This document shows, in pieces, positions 32,389 through 45,365 of a stretch of DNA of 64,000 nt. The position numbers were made by a program, and so were the translations under genes. Source of the DNA: Sesamum alatum. Lineage: Eukaryota > Streptophyta > Magnoliopsida > Lamiales > Pedaliaceae. The notes beneath the pieces were generated by a model. It was not told where the DNA came from, searched no databases, and saw only the letters and a program-made list of their open reading frames with translations. Positions within the stretch are counted from its first letter, which is position 1; each line of letters opens with the position of its first letter. Location: contig JACGWO010000011.1 of NCBI GenBank assembly GCA_034509735.1, positions 16,839,573-16,903,572 of the forward strand. Direction: 5' to 3'.

Positions 32389-33864
32389 TATTAGAATAGG
32401 TGACGAGAAAGTCACTATGATTGACTGTTCTGAGAACTATTCACCAATCTTTGAACGAAAGTAATATTATATTGATGAATGTAGTAAGGATTCATCATTG
32501 ACAATGATGAGTTTGTTGTGCTTACTGCTAGCATTGAATGTGATTTCGATGTCACAACAAATGCCCACAGACCGGACATATGAATCCAAGAAGTTGGACT
32601 GCGCATAGGTTGGGGGTCATGGAACCAACTTCTGTAGATCGCGTCTGAAACATTTCTCCAAGTCGAGGACCTCGAGATTGGGTTTCGAGGGTCCTATAGA
32701 GACTTGCACTAAGGATTGCATTCATTGGATGAGTACTGTGTTTCATTGGTGACAGATGTTGGACGTCAATACAATATTAGTGGGTTAGTTGACAAGGGTG
32801 TCGGTTGAATGAGGTGACTCATGGGAATCGTTATATGGAAGCCACACAAGCTTAGTCGGTATGACTAGTATTCCCGGTTCCGATAGTACGGGATTAGTCC
32901 TCGAACTTGAGGAATCACGACAGTCGCTTACATATGAAGGTTGTGTCTTGAATTTGGCAAGTGGTGATTGTGTTGTAAGACATGGACATCATAGGCCTTG
33001 TTCAGTGCAATCGGAGTACGTCGAGAAGACGGTGGATTCCAAGATAGGATCTGTCCCCTGTCAAAGATTGTGAAAGCGAAATCTCCTATGTGCTCTGAGA
33101 TGGTTTAGATTCTCAAAGTCTATGTCCATAGCACTTGATTGAGTGGGAAAGGATTTCCTACGTCAATCATAGAGTTTAAACTTATCTCAAGTTTGAAGCA
33201 TAGATGCCTAAGTCAAGGATGGGAACCGACATCCTATTCCATGCCCTAGACTAAGGCCGGGAGACAGGCGACAGTAGGACCGTACCTGTATATAACTCGG
33301 AGCCTAAATGTTCATGCCACATATTTACCTAGTCTCTAGCTAGTGCCATGGACTGTTGCTAGACGGCCACCCATGGTGACAAACTACTTTGATTATGAGA
33401 TAATAAGAAGTACGTCCAAGTCTAGCTGAAGGTGAACCTAAAGAGTCACACCCGCTTCACAGGATGTAAAAGGGATTAATTTAGAATTAATCCTGGGAGA
33501 AGGTTTAATTTAATAGGATTAAATTATACTTCTTGGAGATTTAAGTCTTCATGGATTAATTGGATTAATCGGGCTTGAGTTCATAAATTGGATTTATGGA
33601 TTTAATAAGCATGGGCTTTCCTGTTAATAAGATTAAAAGGGTGAATTAATTAGTGGGCTTAGAATATTAAATAGGATTTAATATAGATCCATTGGACCTT
33701 TGGATTATTTAAATTAGATTTAAATAGGCCAATTCTATAAAGCCCATCAAGGATGGATGAAGGGCGAGGATTCATCCGGGGATGACGTTTGACGAGGTCA
33801 AATCCTAAGTCAACTAGAATCTGACTAAGTCAAATCCCTAGCTGATTAGGATGTGTCTCTTTGA
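32389..33864 (+). repeat. 5' LTR remnant of element D
   Basis: Begins TATTAGAATAGGTGACG (one G-to-A change in TGTTAG) and matches the LTR until 'gatgtgtctctttg', where LTR 41006 continues with a TATA/CA-rich promoter but this copy switches to GC-rich leader. It has the conserved block near 33331 and the TTAATTGGATTAA array at 33480-33740. Confidence 0.8.
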
Positions 33865-36150
33865 CAGACTACGCTGTGCCGGCCGCGTACGCGCTTGGCA
33901 GGGCGGCCGGTGTTGTTTTCCATTTTTCCCGATTTTGGGTGCATTTTTTGATACTATTTTTCCTAAATGTTTTTATGAATATTTTCTGTGTTTTCTGAAC
34001 CCGTTAACTTGGGATATTTATTATTGGTTGAGATTTGGAATTACCTAAAAATAAATATTGCTTTGTTAATGAGGAAAGGGTTTCTTAAAAAGAATTATTC
34101 CTTGCAATGATTGCACCAATGATCAAAATTCATGTGTAAAATTTCGCATTAGTTTTCTGCGTTATTATGATGTTGGACATCATGCTTTTTTGTATAGCAT
34201 GAGAATGTGTAAATTTTGACATGTGTTAATATTGCACAAAGATTGGATTTTGGTATTCTTGAATATGTGGTTATATTCTTGAATCAATGACTTTTGTGTT
34301 TAAGAAAAGAAGTTGCAAGAAAAATGTTAAAACATGAAAAATGAAGGCAGCCGACAGGCAAGCTGCGCAATACGCAGCAGGCACACGCCTACGCGCGCGA
34401 GCGAGGGCTCATGCGCGGGCAGGCTGCGCGTGTGCGCTATGCGCACAGGCAGTGGCGCCTGCACGCGCGCGTGCCTAGCCGTCAGTGCTGGGCCGTTTTT
34501 TGGTTTTTCATCATTTTTCGTGCGTTTTCAAAAATTTGATTTTTCTATATTATTCTGAAAAGTTTTTTGAACTGATTAACTTGGGGCACTTTAGTTTTGG
34601 TTGAGATTAATTATTTCCTAGAATTAATGTTGCCTTGTTAATTGTGGAAAAGAATTTTCCAACAAAAATCATTGTCCATAGGTTGCACTATTATCCAATG
34701 TTTGGTGTGTATATATTACATGTAATTTCTGCACCTATTTTATGGTATGCGATATCATAAATGTTTGAATAGCATATTTTTATGTGAGATGTGTATTTAT
34801 GCTATTTGCGTTAATTGAATTGACAAAGGATGATTACAAAGCCTTTAGGCCGCATGTATGGTTTATTTAAATTTATTTGTTGGGTTGGGGCCGCATGCCT
34901 CGTTGCATCTTCTTACCCCTCTCGTATTTGCCTTGGAATATTAAGGCTTTCTTTCTCCCACCTAATGTATTCCCCCAACTACTGATTGAGGTTTCTTATT
35001 TTTATGATGTAATGAGTGCAGATTAGGAGTGAGGTTTTATTCTTTTTTAATTAAAAGGCTATAAGAGAAGACAAGCCCAAGGCATTGGAGGCCCATGGAG
35101 GAGGCCATCGGTTGGCCCACGGAGGATCCACGGAGAAGAGGCCCAGTGAAGGTCCACGATTGAGAGTCCAAGAAGATGAAAATGACTTACAGGGCCCATT
35201 GCATTTAATGGGTTATAAAAATCTTGTAATAGCGTAGGTCTACCCTTAGATTGACCACAGATCCACTACGGGCTCAGTGGGTTGTATAGGTTTGGGCTTG
35301 TGATCATCTTACAGGGGCGTGCTAGGTTTTATTTTGCATGCGATGCGTTTTATATGCTTTGAGTATTCTATATGCTTCATGTATGTTTACATTTATGCTT
35401 AGAATATTCCTACAATTACGCATGCAAAACACTTATTATGTGATGAGGTCTCGTTCTGTTAAAACTCTCACTTGGTTGGACCAAGCTAAGACATTAGACC
35501 CCTAATAAATGGATTAGAACCTAAGTTGTTCGTCCAAGCCTTCCATCCATGACAAAAGTGAGGAAGCTAGTTTCAGTCAATTGCATGGTCTCACGAGTCG
35601 TGGCACATCTTCTGTCTTGAAAATAAGCTACACATTTGTTGTGAACGAAGTGAATGCACTCCTGTTTCCCATCTCACGAGTCGTGGGAGCATCAGTGAGT
35701 GCTATGATTCGGTTGATGGGTTGGGTCTAACGCCGAGTAACGTGATTCGCTTGGAGTCCTCGGGATCACGTGAAAAGGCGAGGCAAAACAACTTGGGGAT
35801 CTCATTAGACGAGAATGGTATGGAATACCTCCCACAAGGTTATTTTCCATGCGAATCGTAAAAGTGAGGTATGGAGAATTTTGCTTGTGGACTCCAATCC
35901 CACTAGGAATTCGTTTCCCGAAACCCCGTTTGAGAATGATGGGCTTTCGTAGAAATAGTGGGAGAAGTTAAGGACTAAATACCGAGTCTTAAATTAAATT
36001 TAATATTACTTCATTCTGCTTACTATTTTCTGCTATATATATATATATTGTGAATATTTAAGTATCCACTAAGTGCAATACTAGAGGTTAATTAAATGGA
36101 ACCAACTACACGAATTGGCTGTGAAATATTAAGATGGTCTTGTATTTTCA
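33865..36150 (+). other. 5' leader of element D
   Basis: Non-coding. Contains two imperfect copies of a ~570-bp unit: GAACCCGTTAACTTGGG at 33997 recurs as GAACTGATTAACTTGGGG at 34569, each copy preceded by a GC-rich block (33870-33910, 34345-34495). Further on are two TCTCACGAGTCGTGG motifs (35589 and 35672), also present in copy B. Frames 33851-34048 and 34334-34558 fall in the GC blocks and are not conserved. Confidence 0.65.
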
Positions 36151-36159
36151 GAACCTAAC

Positions 36160-36915
36160 TCACATGCCGGATGAGGACGTTCCTCAACCCTTGCCGGAGG
36201 GGTAGACAACTAAAGCAACGCTTAGCGTTCAAGAAGTTGAAGGACGACCACCTGCAAGTCCACAGCGTCGTACTAGCCTCAATGATAAACGAGATCTAAA
36301 AGCAGTACAACAAGCATGATGATGTTGGCTCAACTATGCTTCGTTTGCATAATGTTTATACGGTACCGGACCGGCATGTAGGATATAATACAAACGAAGG
36401 CATTTTTGGAGCTAAGATGACGGAAGGGACATATGTACATGAACATGGAATGATGATGCTATCCCTCGTGAAAAAGCTCAAAAGACCTCCGTGTTAATCT
36501 TGAAATAGAGACGTACATTGACGTGATCCTTCAGTCTCTTCCTCCCTCCTACGAACCATTTATTATCAACATGAATGAGCTTGAAAGAGATCTTCATAGG
36601 TTGATAATTATGTTGGTCTAGTACGAGGCAATGATTGTAAAATCTACGCCGTCGATACTAGTAGGAGAGGCTTCAACCTCTATATCGAAAGGCAAGGGTG
36701 CCTAACGCCAAAAGAGGAAGAGGGCTAAGGTAACATCGGTTGCAAGCACTTCGAGCGATGATCCTATTACACTGCAAGGCGGAGGTATAGAAAGAGGAAA
36801 ACGGTTCAACGATCAAGTTCATAGATTTCTAAGAACGTATGCATTTACTGCCGTAAAAGAGGGCCATTAGAAGAGGGAGTGTCCTAAACCCCTCTCCAAG
36901 GAAGGTAAAATTTGA
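36160..36915 (+). pseudogene. Copia D gag remnant
   Basis: Plus-strand gag with recognisable pieces: an N-terminal segment (about 36170-36320), YVHEHGMMMLSLV, YIDVILQSLPPSYEPFI, LERDLHRLIIMLVQYEAMI and GEASTSISKGKG, then a zinc-knuckle relic CIYCRKRGH with the region after it broken (36837-36890). Full-length copia gag would be about 250-300 residues; here stops occur every 30-80 codons. Best-preserved gag in the window. Confidence 0.8.
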
Positions 36916-38552
36916 TATTGAGTATTGACATGGTCACTCTACTCTGTTTGGTATTGGATATCATTCTTGTCACAAATTTGGGGGTGGTTTGCAGGAGGTG
37001 ATAAAGATTAAAAAGCCAAGAATAGTTCTAGGATTCGACAATGGCAAGGCCATTGCTGAAAAGGATTAGAGACTAGTTAGGCTTATAATCGTGATCATGT
37101 TAGGATAGTTCGCTGTAGGAATTACGTAACCTAACATGATCAAAAGGATGTTTCTTTGTTGGACAAAGGTTTCATACGTATTTAATCAACAAAGTTATTG
37201 AATATTGATTCATGTTTGCTAGTGTTTACACGTAAATTCCTAGAACACTATCCCATAAAAGGTTTATTAATACTCAAAATTCAAATGATCTAAATGGATT
37301 AATCAAGACCAACTTACAATTTGACATCCGTAAAAGCTAGGATGATTTTTCTTATTAAGGACAAACAAGTTAGAAGAGTTGAGGAATCTAGGGATAGATT
37401 ATTCGAATCGACTAAGCTTGGGAGTCTTTTCTGAAGAAGGAAAAGTCGAAAGCTCTTTGTTGGACAAAGTAGGCTTGCCAAATAGTCTATTGGATAGGAT
37501 CCAGCAAGACAACTATAGGTTACTAAATACACAAGACCATGAGGGGGTTCAGAAGTCTAAAGGTCCCATTTGAGGTTTGGGAATTAGACTTGAGGTGGTG
37601 AACCGAGAATGGTAGCAAAATTAAACCTGTTTTGATAGGATGGAAAAGGCCGTGTATTTAGTGAGAGCTCTTGAGCATCTAGTTGATAATAGAATTTTCA
37701 ATGAAACGATTCTCGTAAAGGCCAAGTATGATGGTCTCTGATAAAGAGAGCGATCGAGCCTCATTGGACGGAGCTCGATCGAAGTTTCACCAAATCACCT
37801 TAGCCCATGTCGACGTGGACTCAAAAATTGCCAACGTGAGCATCGTGGCATTTTCCTAGGAGTCACGCGTTGTGGTGCCATGGTTTGGCAAGCATGTGTC
37901 CCAAAAAAGCCCTTGAGCATGTAAGAGGGCCCTATATACGTCAAGAGACTAGTAGGAGATAAATTAAACTCGATGTATGATTTGTACAGGTTTACAGTAG
38001 AATAATGCTAGTGTTGCTTATAATCGCATTTCTTACTTAACTGATCATATTCCAGTCCCCTTAAGAACAAACCCGAATGTCGTAGAGGTATGAGTGATCG
38101 GGTTAAGTTCGGTCAAATTTGGATAGTGATCCAAACGACCTACGGAACGTGATGTTGGACATCGTAGTCGGATTTATGGAGAGGGGCCATAGGATCCGCT
38201 CAAACAAGGTTTGAAACACCGCATAACTGGAACAATCATTTTGACGATCTCATATGGAGTATGACTCGGTCTTGAACAACGTAGGATTTCAGTGGGAGTA
38301 GAAATTTTGTTCTAAGTGTTTAAGTGTGTAATGTCTTGTTCATCATGGATGAATTCAAGGCGTTAGGAATCACTAAAACATAACCGTAGCCCACAAAAAT
38401 TCTCCATGACATTTTAGGGCGCCCACATATATTGAGTTGTTCAAGACTCAATCATGATGTGTTCAACAGTCAAGACAATCCTTAGTACCTAAATAAGGAC
38501 CAAAGATGTGTTCTCGATTCACCATCCGTAAGAGAGTTATTTTGGAAGGCTA
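36916..38552 (+). pseudogene. Copia D pol remnant (5' part)
   Basis: Follows gag and is collinear with copy B (about 10680 back to 8700) and copy A (15505-16480). Stops are too dense to name integrase or RT motifs with confidence; a LVT..NLGVV segment near 36970-37000 may be the protease/GAG-preintegrase area. Ends where a solo LTR is inserted in the phrase GGAAGGCTA. Confidence 0.5.
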
Positions 38553-40537
38553 TGTTAGAATAGGTGACCATGTAGCCAATCTTGGCGGGTAAAATGTAAC
38601 CTATGTCTATACAATTTCAGTGTTTTGGTAAACTATCAATGAATAAAGAAGTGAAATTCATTCTGGCATTACTTTGTTTGCATTCACTTTACTGCTTTAT
38701 ATCATTCTGTTCACTACGCAAACAAAGCCCACGGACTGAAAGCCCATTTTGGGGACTAGGACTACGCTTGGAGGTAGGTCCATGAAATCAGTCCCGCCGA
38801 ATCAGTTCGGAAAAACTCCAAGTCAAGGAATCTCGAAAATGGGTACCGGGATTCCCTTTGAGACTTGCACTAAGCATCTGCTGTCGTATTTCATTGACGG
38901 GTGACGAAGGTCGTCTAAGCAGTGTCAGTGAGTTAGCCTGCTGGGGAGCAGCTGACTGAGGTGACTCGCGGGAACCGTCTTACGGAGGACCTTGAGTAGG
39001 GTCAGCAAGGTATGACGTGTATTCCCGGTTCCAATGGTACAGGCCAAGTCCTTTGACTTGAGGAACTGCTGAGTTTACCTGTATATCAGGTCTGTATCTT
39101 AGATATGGTGAGAGATTGCCAAGAAGCACTTGAGTAGTCATAAGCCATGTCTAGTGCAGCTCTGGTGTACAAAGTGACAGTAGTTTCCAAGAAAGGATCT
39201 GTCTCCTGTCAAAAGGCATTGACAGTTGAGTCTCACGTATGCTCTGTGTCTTTTCCCTAAAATCTGTGGCCACAGTAACTGAACAAATGGGAAGTTTTCC
39301 CTTGCGGCGTTTAGTAAGGACAAACCGATACTTAGGTCCAAAATGAGTACCTGCATTTTTCGTGCCCTAGACCCTAAGTGGTGAGACCGTAAACAGAAGG
39401 ACAAGTGTACTGTTAGAGCCTAAAAGTTCATCCCCGAATATTTCACCTAGTCTCTAGTGCCATGGACCGTCGCTAGATGGCCACCCATGGTAACGGACGG
39501 ATTCTAGGAATCCGACCAAGTCTAGCTGAAAGGTGAACCTAAAGAGTCACACACTATCCACACACAAATTTAGTATTTAATTTAGAATTAAATATTGGAG
39601 AAAAAAGAATGATTAAATTTGATTTAATCGGGTCCTCTATTTTCTTGGAGTATCAATTCCTTCTATTTAATAAAAAGAATTAAATTAATAAATTAGATTT
39701 ATTAAGGGAATTACTTTAATGGGCTTAGAATAAATATTTATATTTATTTTGCCCTTTGGAATATTTAAATAGGCTTTAAATATTCCATTAAATTAAATTA
39801 AACAGTTGAGATGGAAAGGAGAGATGGATGGCTAGGATTGATTTGACTAAGTCAAATGCTACTTTGACTAGGACTTTGACTAGGTCAAAATCCTAGTCAA
39901 AATAGACCTCTTAGAGTTGGAGTTTAAAGAGGATTAAACTCCTCCTCTATATAAACCTCTAGCCTCCTACAATTCAATGGATGATGAATCTTGAAATTCC
40001 AACACACACACACACACACAACTCGAGCTCTCTCCTCCCCATTCTCGTTCGCCCCTCTCTCTCACACACAAGAAAATAGTCTTGTTCTTTTGTTCTTGAA
40101 ACAATTGAACTTAGGAAGATCGATCCCGTTAATTCATAACGCGTGGTTGATCTATCAACTCCAAAAAATAATACTTGTTCGTTGCTAGCACGACGTGCAA
40201 GATACGTGGGTGGATCGTGTGTCACAATTTGGAGGATCTCAAGAACGAGGTCTTGGTGCAAAATGGGGAACAACGCGAGTAGCCGTTGAAGACGGAAACG
40301 ACAACGGGTAGGTCTCGATTTACGTCTTCGCCCCTTTTAATTTTAATCCATATGGCCTCCATGATTGTTTGTATGTATTTAATTCATGAGATACACCGAA
40401 CACCCGGGAAAGTTCAAGGGCACATCTCTTGAACGTGTTCTTTAATTTTCGTTAAAGCATGTTTAAATTTCGTACTTTTATTTTATACCGCGCTTCCACA
40501 TTCGCGCTATTTTCCCGGGACGATCGACAATCTTTCA
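38553..40537 (+). mobile_element. Solo LTR of the copia family (1985 bp) in element D
   Basis: Starts TGTTAGAATAGGTGACC and ends CAATCTTTCA. Flanks GGCTA (38548-38552) and AGCTA (40538-40542) form a 5-bp duplication with one transition, and element D pol resumes right after it (AAGCGATACTAGC, as at 16492 in copy A). A TATATAAA box (39948-39955) followed by a (CA)n run (about 40001-40020) marks the LTR promoter and leader. Conserved block near 39445. Confidence 0.85.
39948..39955 (+). promoter_or_regulatory. TATA box in solo LTR
   Basis: TATATAAA about 590 bp before the LTR end, followed by CA- and CT-rich leader; the same layout (TATAAATA then CA/CT tract) occurs at 42530 in the LTR of element D. 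Confidence 0.5.
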
Positions 40538-40990
40538 AGCTAAAGCGATACTAGCTTCCAGAACGTAGTGAAAAATAGTTAGTCTCAAAAGTATGCATAG
40601 TCAGGCTCAATGATGACTAGGACGCTTGAAAGGGTTTTTTCAAGCAGGATACCATAAGGGCTTCATCAAAAAGTCGATTGCATTGGATAGTGGTTATGGA
40701 TGAAAACCGCGTCCATAGGTTGGACGTGGTGCCTAGCACGGCCGAGCCAATTGTCGCCTAAATGACAGACAACCAGGCTATGGAAAAAGTTATGGCCCAA
40801 GATTTCATCACAAGATCCACGAAAAATTCTTAGACAGCCACCATCTCCAAGCGGCAATGGTAGGAAGGGGGAACACCGGTTGGACCGTGTTGCTTCGGCA
40901 AGGAAATATAGCAGACTCACGAGACCTCAATCGATATAGTAGATTACTCATGCTTAGAGGGTTCTGAACAAAGTGGGTATTTAACTTAAT
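40538..40990 (+). pseudogene. Copia D pol remnant (RNase H end)
   Basis: Continues pol after the solo LTR. A frame around 40680-40760 reads MKTASIGWTWCLARPSQ with the alternative frame giving the DVVPSTAEPIVA pattern, the RNase H region also seen at 16680 and 8480. Stops and frameshifts throughout. Confidence 0.6.
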
Positions 40991-41005
40991 GATCAAGTGG
41001 GAGAT
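40991..41005 (+). promoter_or_regulatory. Polypurine tract of element D
   Basis: GATCAAGTGGGAGAT precedes TGTTAG of the 3' LTR, as in copia A. Confidence 0.8.
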
Positions 41006-43060
41006 TGTTAGAATAGGTGACCAGAAAGTCAAAATGGTCGGTTGTTCTGAGAACTATTAACCAATCTGTGAACGAAAGTAATATTATGTTGATGAATGTA
41101 GTAAGGATTCATCATTGACAACAATGAGTTTGTTGTGCTTACTGCTAGAATTGAACATGGTTTTGATGTCACGAGAAATGCCCACAGACCGAACATATGA
41201 ATTCAAGAAGTTGGACTGCGCATAGGTTGGGGTCATGGAACCAACTTCTGTAGATCGGTCTGAAACACTCCAAGTCGAGGACCTTGAGATTGGGTAGAGA
41301 GGGTCCTATAGAAACTTGCACTAAGTATTACATTCATAGGATGAGTATCGTGTTTCATTGATGACAGACGTTAGACGTCTATGCAATATTAGTGGGTTAG
41401 TTGACAAGGGTATAGGCTAACTAAGGTGACTCACGGGAATCATCATATGGAAGCCACACGGTCTTAGTTGATATGACTAGTATTCCCAGTTCCGATAGTA
41501 CGGGATTAGTCCTCGAACTTGAGGAATCACGATAATCGCTTACATACGAAGGTTGTATCTTGAATCTGGCAAGCGGTGATTGTGTCGTAAGATATGGCCA
41601 TCATAAACCTTGTTCAGTGCAATCAAAGTACGTAGAGAAGACAGTGGATTACAAGATGGGATCTGTCCCCTGTCAAAGATTATGACAGCGAGATCTCCTA
41701 TGCGCTCTGAGATGGTTTAGACTCTCAAAATCTATGGCCATAGCACTTGATTGAGTGGGAAAGGACTTCCTACATCAACCATAGAGTTAAACCTATCTCA
41801 AGTTTGAAGTATAGATGCCTAAGTCAAGGATGGGTACACATCCTATTCTATGCCCTAGACTAAGGTCGTGAGACAAGCGACAGTAGGACCATACCTGTAT
41901 GTAACTCGGAGCCTAAATGTTCACGCCACATATTCACCTAGTCTCTATTGCTATGGACCGTTGCTAGACGGCCACCCATGGTGACGAAGTACTTTGGTTA
42001 TGAGATAACAAGAAGTAGGTCCAAGTCTAGTTGAGGGTAAACCTAAAGAGTCACACCCGCTTCACAGCATGTGAAAGGAACTAATTTGGAATTAATTCTG
42101 AGAGAAGGTTTAATTTAATAGGATTAAATTATACTTCTTGGAGATTTAAGCCTTCATGGATTAATTGGATTAATCGGCTTGAGTTCAAAAGATTTATAGA
42201 TTTAATAAGCATGGGCTTTCCTTTTAATTAGATTAAAAGAGTGAGTTAATTAGTGGGCTTGGAATATTAAATAGGATTTAATATAGAGTCCATTGGACCT
42301 TTGGACTATTTAAATTAAATTTAAATAGGACCATTCCATAAATCCCATCAAGGATGGATGGACGAGATTTGATCTAGAGGTTTTGAGATGGAGGGCTAGG
42401 ATTCATCCTAGAATGAGGTTTGACTAGATCAATTCCTAAGTCAACTAGGATTTGACTAGGTCAAATCCCTAGTTGATTAGGATATGTCTCTTTGGAAGAG
42501 GTTGAGTAGGATTAGGAATAATAATTGCTTATAAATACTCAAACACACACAGTTCACACACTAATCTCTACACACACACATTATTCCATCTCGCCTCTCC
42601 TCTCTCTCTCGTCCACCTTCATCACTTTTCTCCAAGTTTTCCTTTGTTGTTCTTGATTTATTCAAGGTAGAACATAAGAGACATCGGTAGCGTTAATCAA
42701 TAGCATTGTATCGATGTCTCTTCTCCCCTAAATGATTTCATGGTAGCACGGAATTCGTTGGTATCCGGTGAAGCGTGTGGACAATTTAGAGAGTCTCTAC
42801 GCTGGGATCTTAGTGGCAAAACAAGGAATAATGTGTGTAGTTGAACGAAGAAAACTACGAAGGTAACGTTCTCTCTTTACGTATCTTGTTCCTCCAAATT
42901 CTATGGCCTCCATGTTGTGTACTTTCTTGAACATGAGATACACCGAACCCCCAAGAGAATCAAAGGCACACCCCTTCATTCGTTATGCATGTTTTGATGT
43001 ACGCTTTAATTTCATTTATTTTACGCTTTACGCTTTTATGTTACGCAACTCCCGCACGTC
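41006..43060 (+). repeat. 3' LTR of element D
   Basis: Starts TGTTAGAATAGGTGACC. Conserved block at about 41937, TTAATTGGATTAA array 42090-42330, TATAAATA at 42530-42537 with CA/CT-rich leader. Its 3' end is obscured: near 43060 sequence jumps back to an internal LTR position (equivalent to 58106 in the solo LTR at 57396). The frame 42903-43280 crosses this junction. Confidence 0.75.
42530..42537 (+). promoter_or_regulatory. TATA box of LTR
   Basis: TATAAATA, followed within 20-60 bp by CA repeats and CT-rich leader; likely start of element RNA. Confidence 0.5.
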
Positions 43061-44514
43061 CACTGCGCCTCTTGGAGACGCGTTCATGATTTCTAAATCG
43101 GTGGCCACAGTGATTTATCGAATAGAAAATGATTTCCTATGTCGAAGCAATGAAGCGAACGCAATCTCGAGTAATAAGCATAGAGGCCTAGTCCAGGATG
43201 GGAACAGACACCAGATTATATACTCTATACTAAGGCCGATTGACAAAAGGACTGCACCCATATGGAACTCGCGATTCTAAATGTTCACATCGGTATTCAC
43301 CTAGTCTCTAGTGCCATGAACCATTTCTAGACAGCCGCCCATCGTAACGAGCTTGTATTGGACACAAGCTCAAGTCTAGCTAAGGGTGAACCTAAAGAGT
43401 CACACACAAGTCACCGAGGAGGTGGAGGAATTAATTTTGGAAGATATTAAATAATTAAATTATTTAAGCATGGAATAGTCCATTGGATGGATGGTGCAAT
43501 ATTACATTGTGCTTGCTCTAATTAATAGATTGGATTTATTTATTAATAGTATTTGGGTTTAAGTATTTAATTGGATTAAATGACTTTGGTTCTAATTTAG
43601 TTGCGTCTTGAATTAAATTGGGCGTAATTCATTGGACACTTTAGGCTTGTTCTAATTTAATTAGGATGAAGCGTGATCCACTAAATTAGAGCTTACGGGA
43701 CCGAGATGACTTTCATATTTGAAAATGAAAGAGTCGGACTCTTCCCACATAGAAGGATGGGAGTTGACCGAGTTGCCCTTCTGGAAAGTACAAAACCCAG
43801 CTAAGAAAATGTGTGAGTGCCCGAGTTAATTATGCTTTCGGGAAGCACAACCCGGCCACTAATTAATGGTGGCTCTCCCATTTGGTATGATTTATAATAC
43901 CTCGTGGGAGAAAGCTTAATTGATGGGATTGAGGGGGATGTGTCTAGTATATAGACACATTCCTACTCTCCCACTAATTCTAGATATAATGCCAAACCGG
44001 ACACACTCTCCTAACTTGCTCCCCTCACACAACTCGGCCGCCCCCTCTACTCCCTCTATCCCTCTTTTGTTCTTCTTGATCTAGGACCAATTCAAGAATA
44101 AAAGTTAATTAAAAGAATACAATAATTCATGGCGTAGTTCTTTTGATCTTGTTTCTTCCAAGGTTTTTTTTCTTCTAGCAAAAAAATCATAATCTCTCCA
44201 TGTGTGGTGTGGACATCTAGAGGGTTTCTACGCTTGAACCTCGTGAACAGGTTTTGGAGAAGGAACAACGCAAGTAGCCGATAAGAGACAACAACAACAA
44301 CAACAACAAAGGTATGATTTATATTTACGTTTTTATGTACCTTCATTTTATGTTTCGCTATGTGCCTATATGTTAGATTAGGATTTAAATCTACATATTC
44401 TACAATGGATCCCCGAGAGAGACCAAGGAAACACCCCTTGGTCGAGTTTAAAATATTTATGTGATTTTGATTTTTACGCTTCCGCCGAGCTCCTAGGGGG
44501 ATCCACTCCCTTCA
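43061..44514 (+). repeat. 5'-truncated LTR fragment
   Basis: Begins inside an LTR (CTTGGAGACGCGTTCA), passes through the conserved block (about 43299) and AT-rich array, and ends ATCCACTCCCTTCA at 44514, an LTR-type end. Joined tail-to-tail with a reverse LTR fragment. It has a short (CAA)n run near 44292-44310. Confidence 0.7.
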
Positions 44515-45355
44515 TGAAATTGGGCTTGAGTTCTCATTCTTGACTAGACCATTGTGCTTCATACTCGAGATGTGTTTATCTAATGATTCAGCCTAGGGAA
44601 CCAATCCCTAATTGATCAATCGCTTTGGCCAAAGGCTTTGAGAGTTTAAACCATATCAAAGCACATACGAGAACTATTTTTAAATAATGACAGGGGACAG
44701 ATTCTCTCTTCGAATCACCATCCTCACTACATACTCGGACTGAACTGAACAAGGCTTATAATAACCATATCTCACGATACAGTCCGCGCTTGCCAAATGC
44801 AAGATACAGTCTTTTTATGCATGCGACTGTCATGATTCTTCAAGTTCGAGGACTTATCCCGTATTATCAGACCCGAAAATTCCAATCATACCGACCTAAC
44901 TCCAGGACTTTCATATGACGATTCCTGCGAGTCAGTTCAATTAGTCTACTACCTTGCCAACCAACACAGTAGAATTATATAGACAACCTACGTTTGTCAT
45001 TGATGAAACTCAGCATTCACCTAGTGAATGCAAATACTTAGTGCAAGTCTCTATAGGACTCTCAATGTCCAGTCTTGAGGTCCTCGACTTGGAACATCTC
45101 AGGCCGACCCTTAAAAGTTGGTTATATAGTTGTCAGCCTATGCATAGCTCAACTCCATGAGTTTCACCATTCAATCTTTGGGGATTTGTTATGGCGTTAA
45201 AACGCCATTCAACGAGAGCAGTGAGCACAAACAAACTATTATATCATAGATGAATACTCACTCTATTCATCATCTCAATATTATTTTTAATAAATATCGA
45301 TGAATAGTTCCTAGAACTGTCAATCCAATTAACTTTCTGGTCAATCCAATAAACT
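44515..45355 (-). repeat. Reverse LTR fragment (first ~840 bp)
   Basis: Reverse complement of the 5' part of the family LTR: at its left, TTGACTAGACCATTGTGCTTC corresponds to LTR position ~830, and at its right AACTTTCTGGTCA is the inverted LTR start, lacking the terminal CCTATTCTAACA. Confidence 0.75.
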
Positions 45356-45365
45356 GAGTTCACAA

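Larger units (their letters stand above)
32389..43060 (+). mobile_element. Ty1/copia element D, with solo LTR inside
   Basis: Same family as copia A/B, plus strand. It has a truncated 5' LTR (32389-33864), leader, gag remnant with UBN2 and zinc-knuckle motifs, pol remnant, polypurine tract and 3' LTR (41006 to about 43060). A solo LTR (38553-40537) interrupts pol. The 3' part of the 5' LTR and the primer site were deleted, joining LTR directly to leader. No intact protein remains. The right target duplication is lost because the 3' LTR is fused to another LTR fragment. Confidence 0.8.

Noticed and set aside
42903..43280. 125-codon frame
   Set aside because: Spans the junction of two LTR fragments; no conservation in other LTR copies and no motif.
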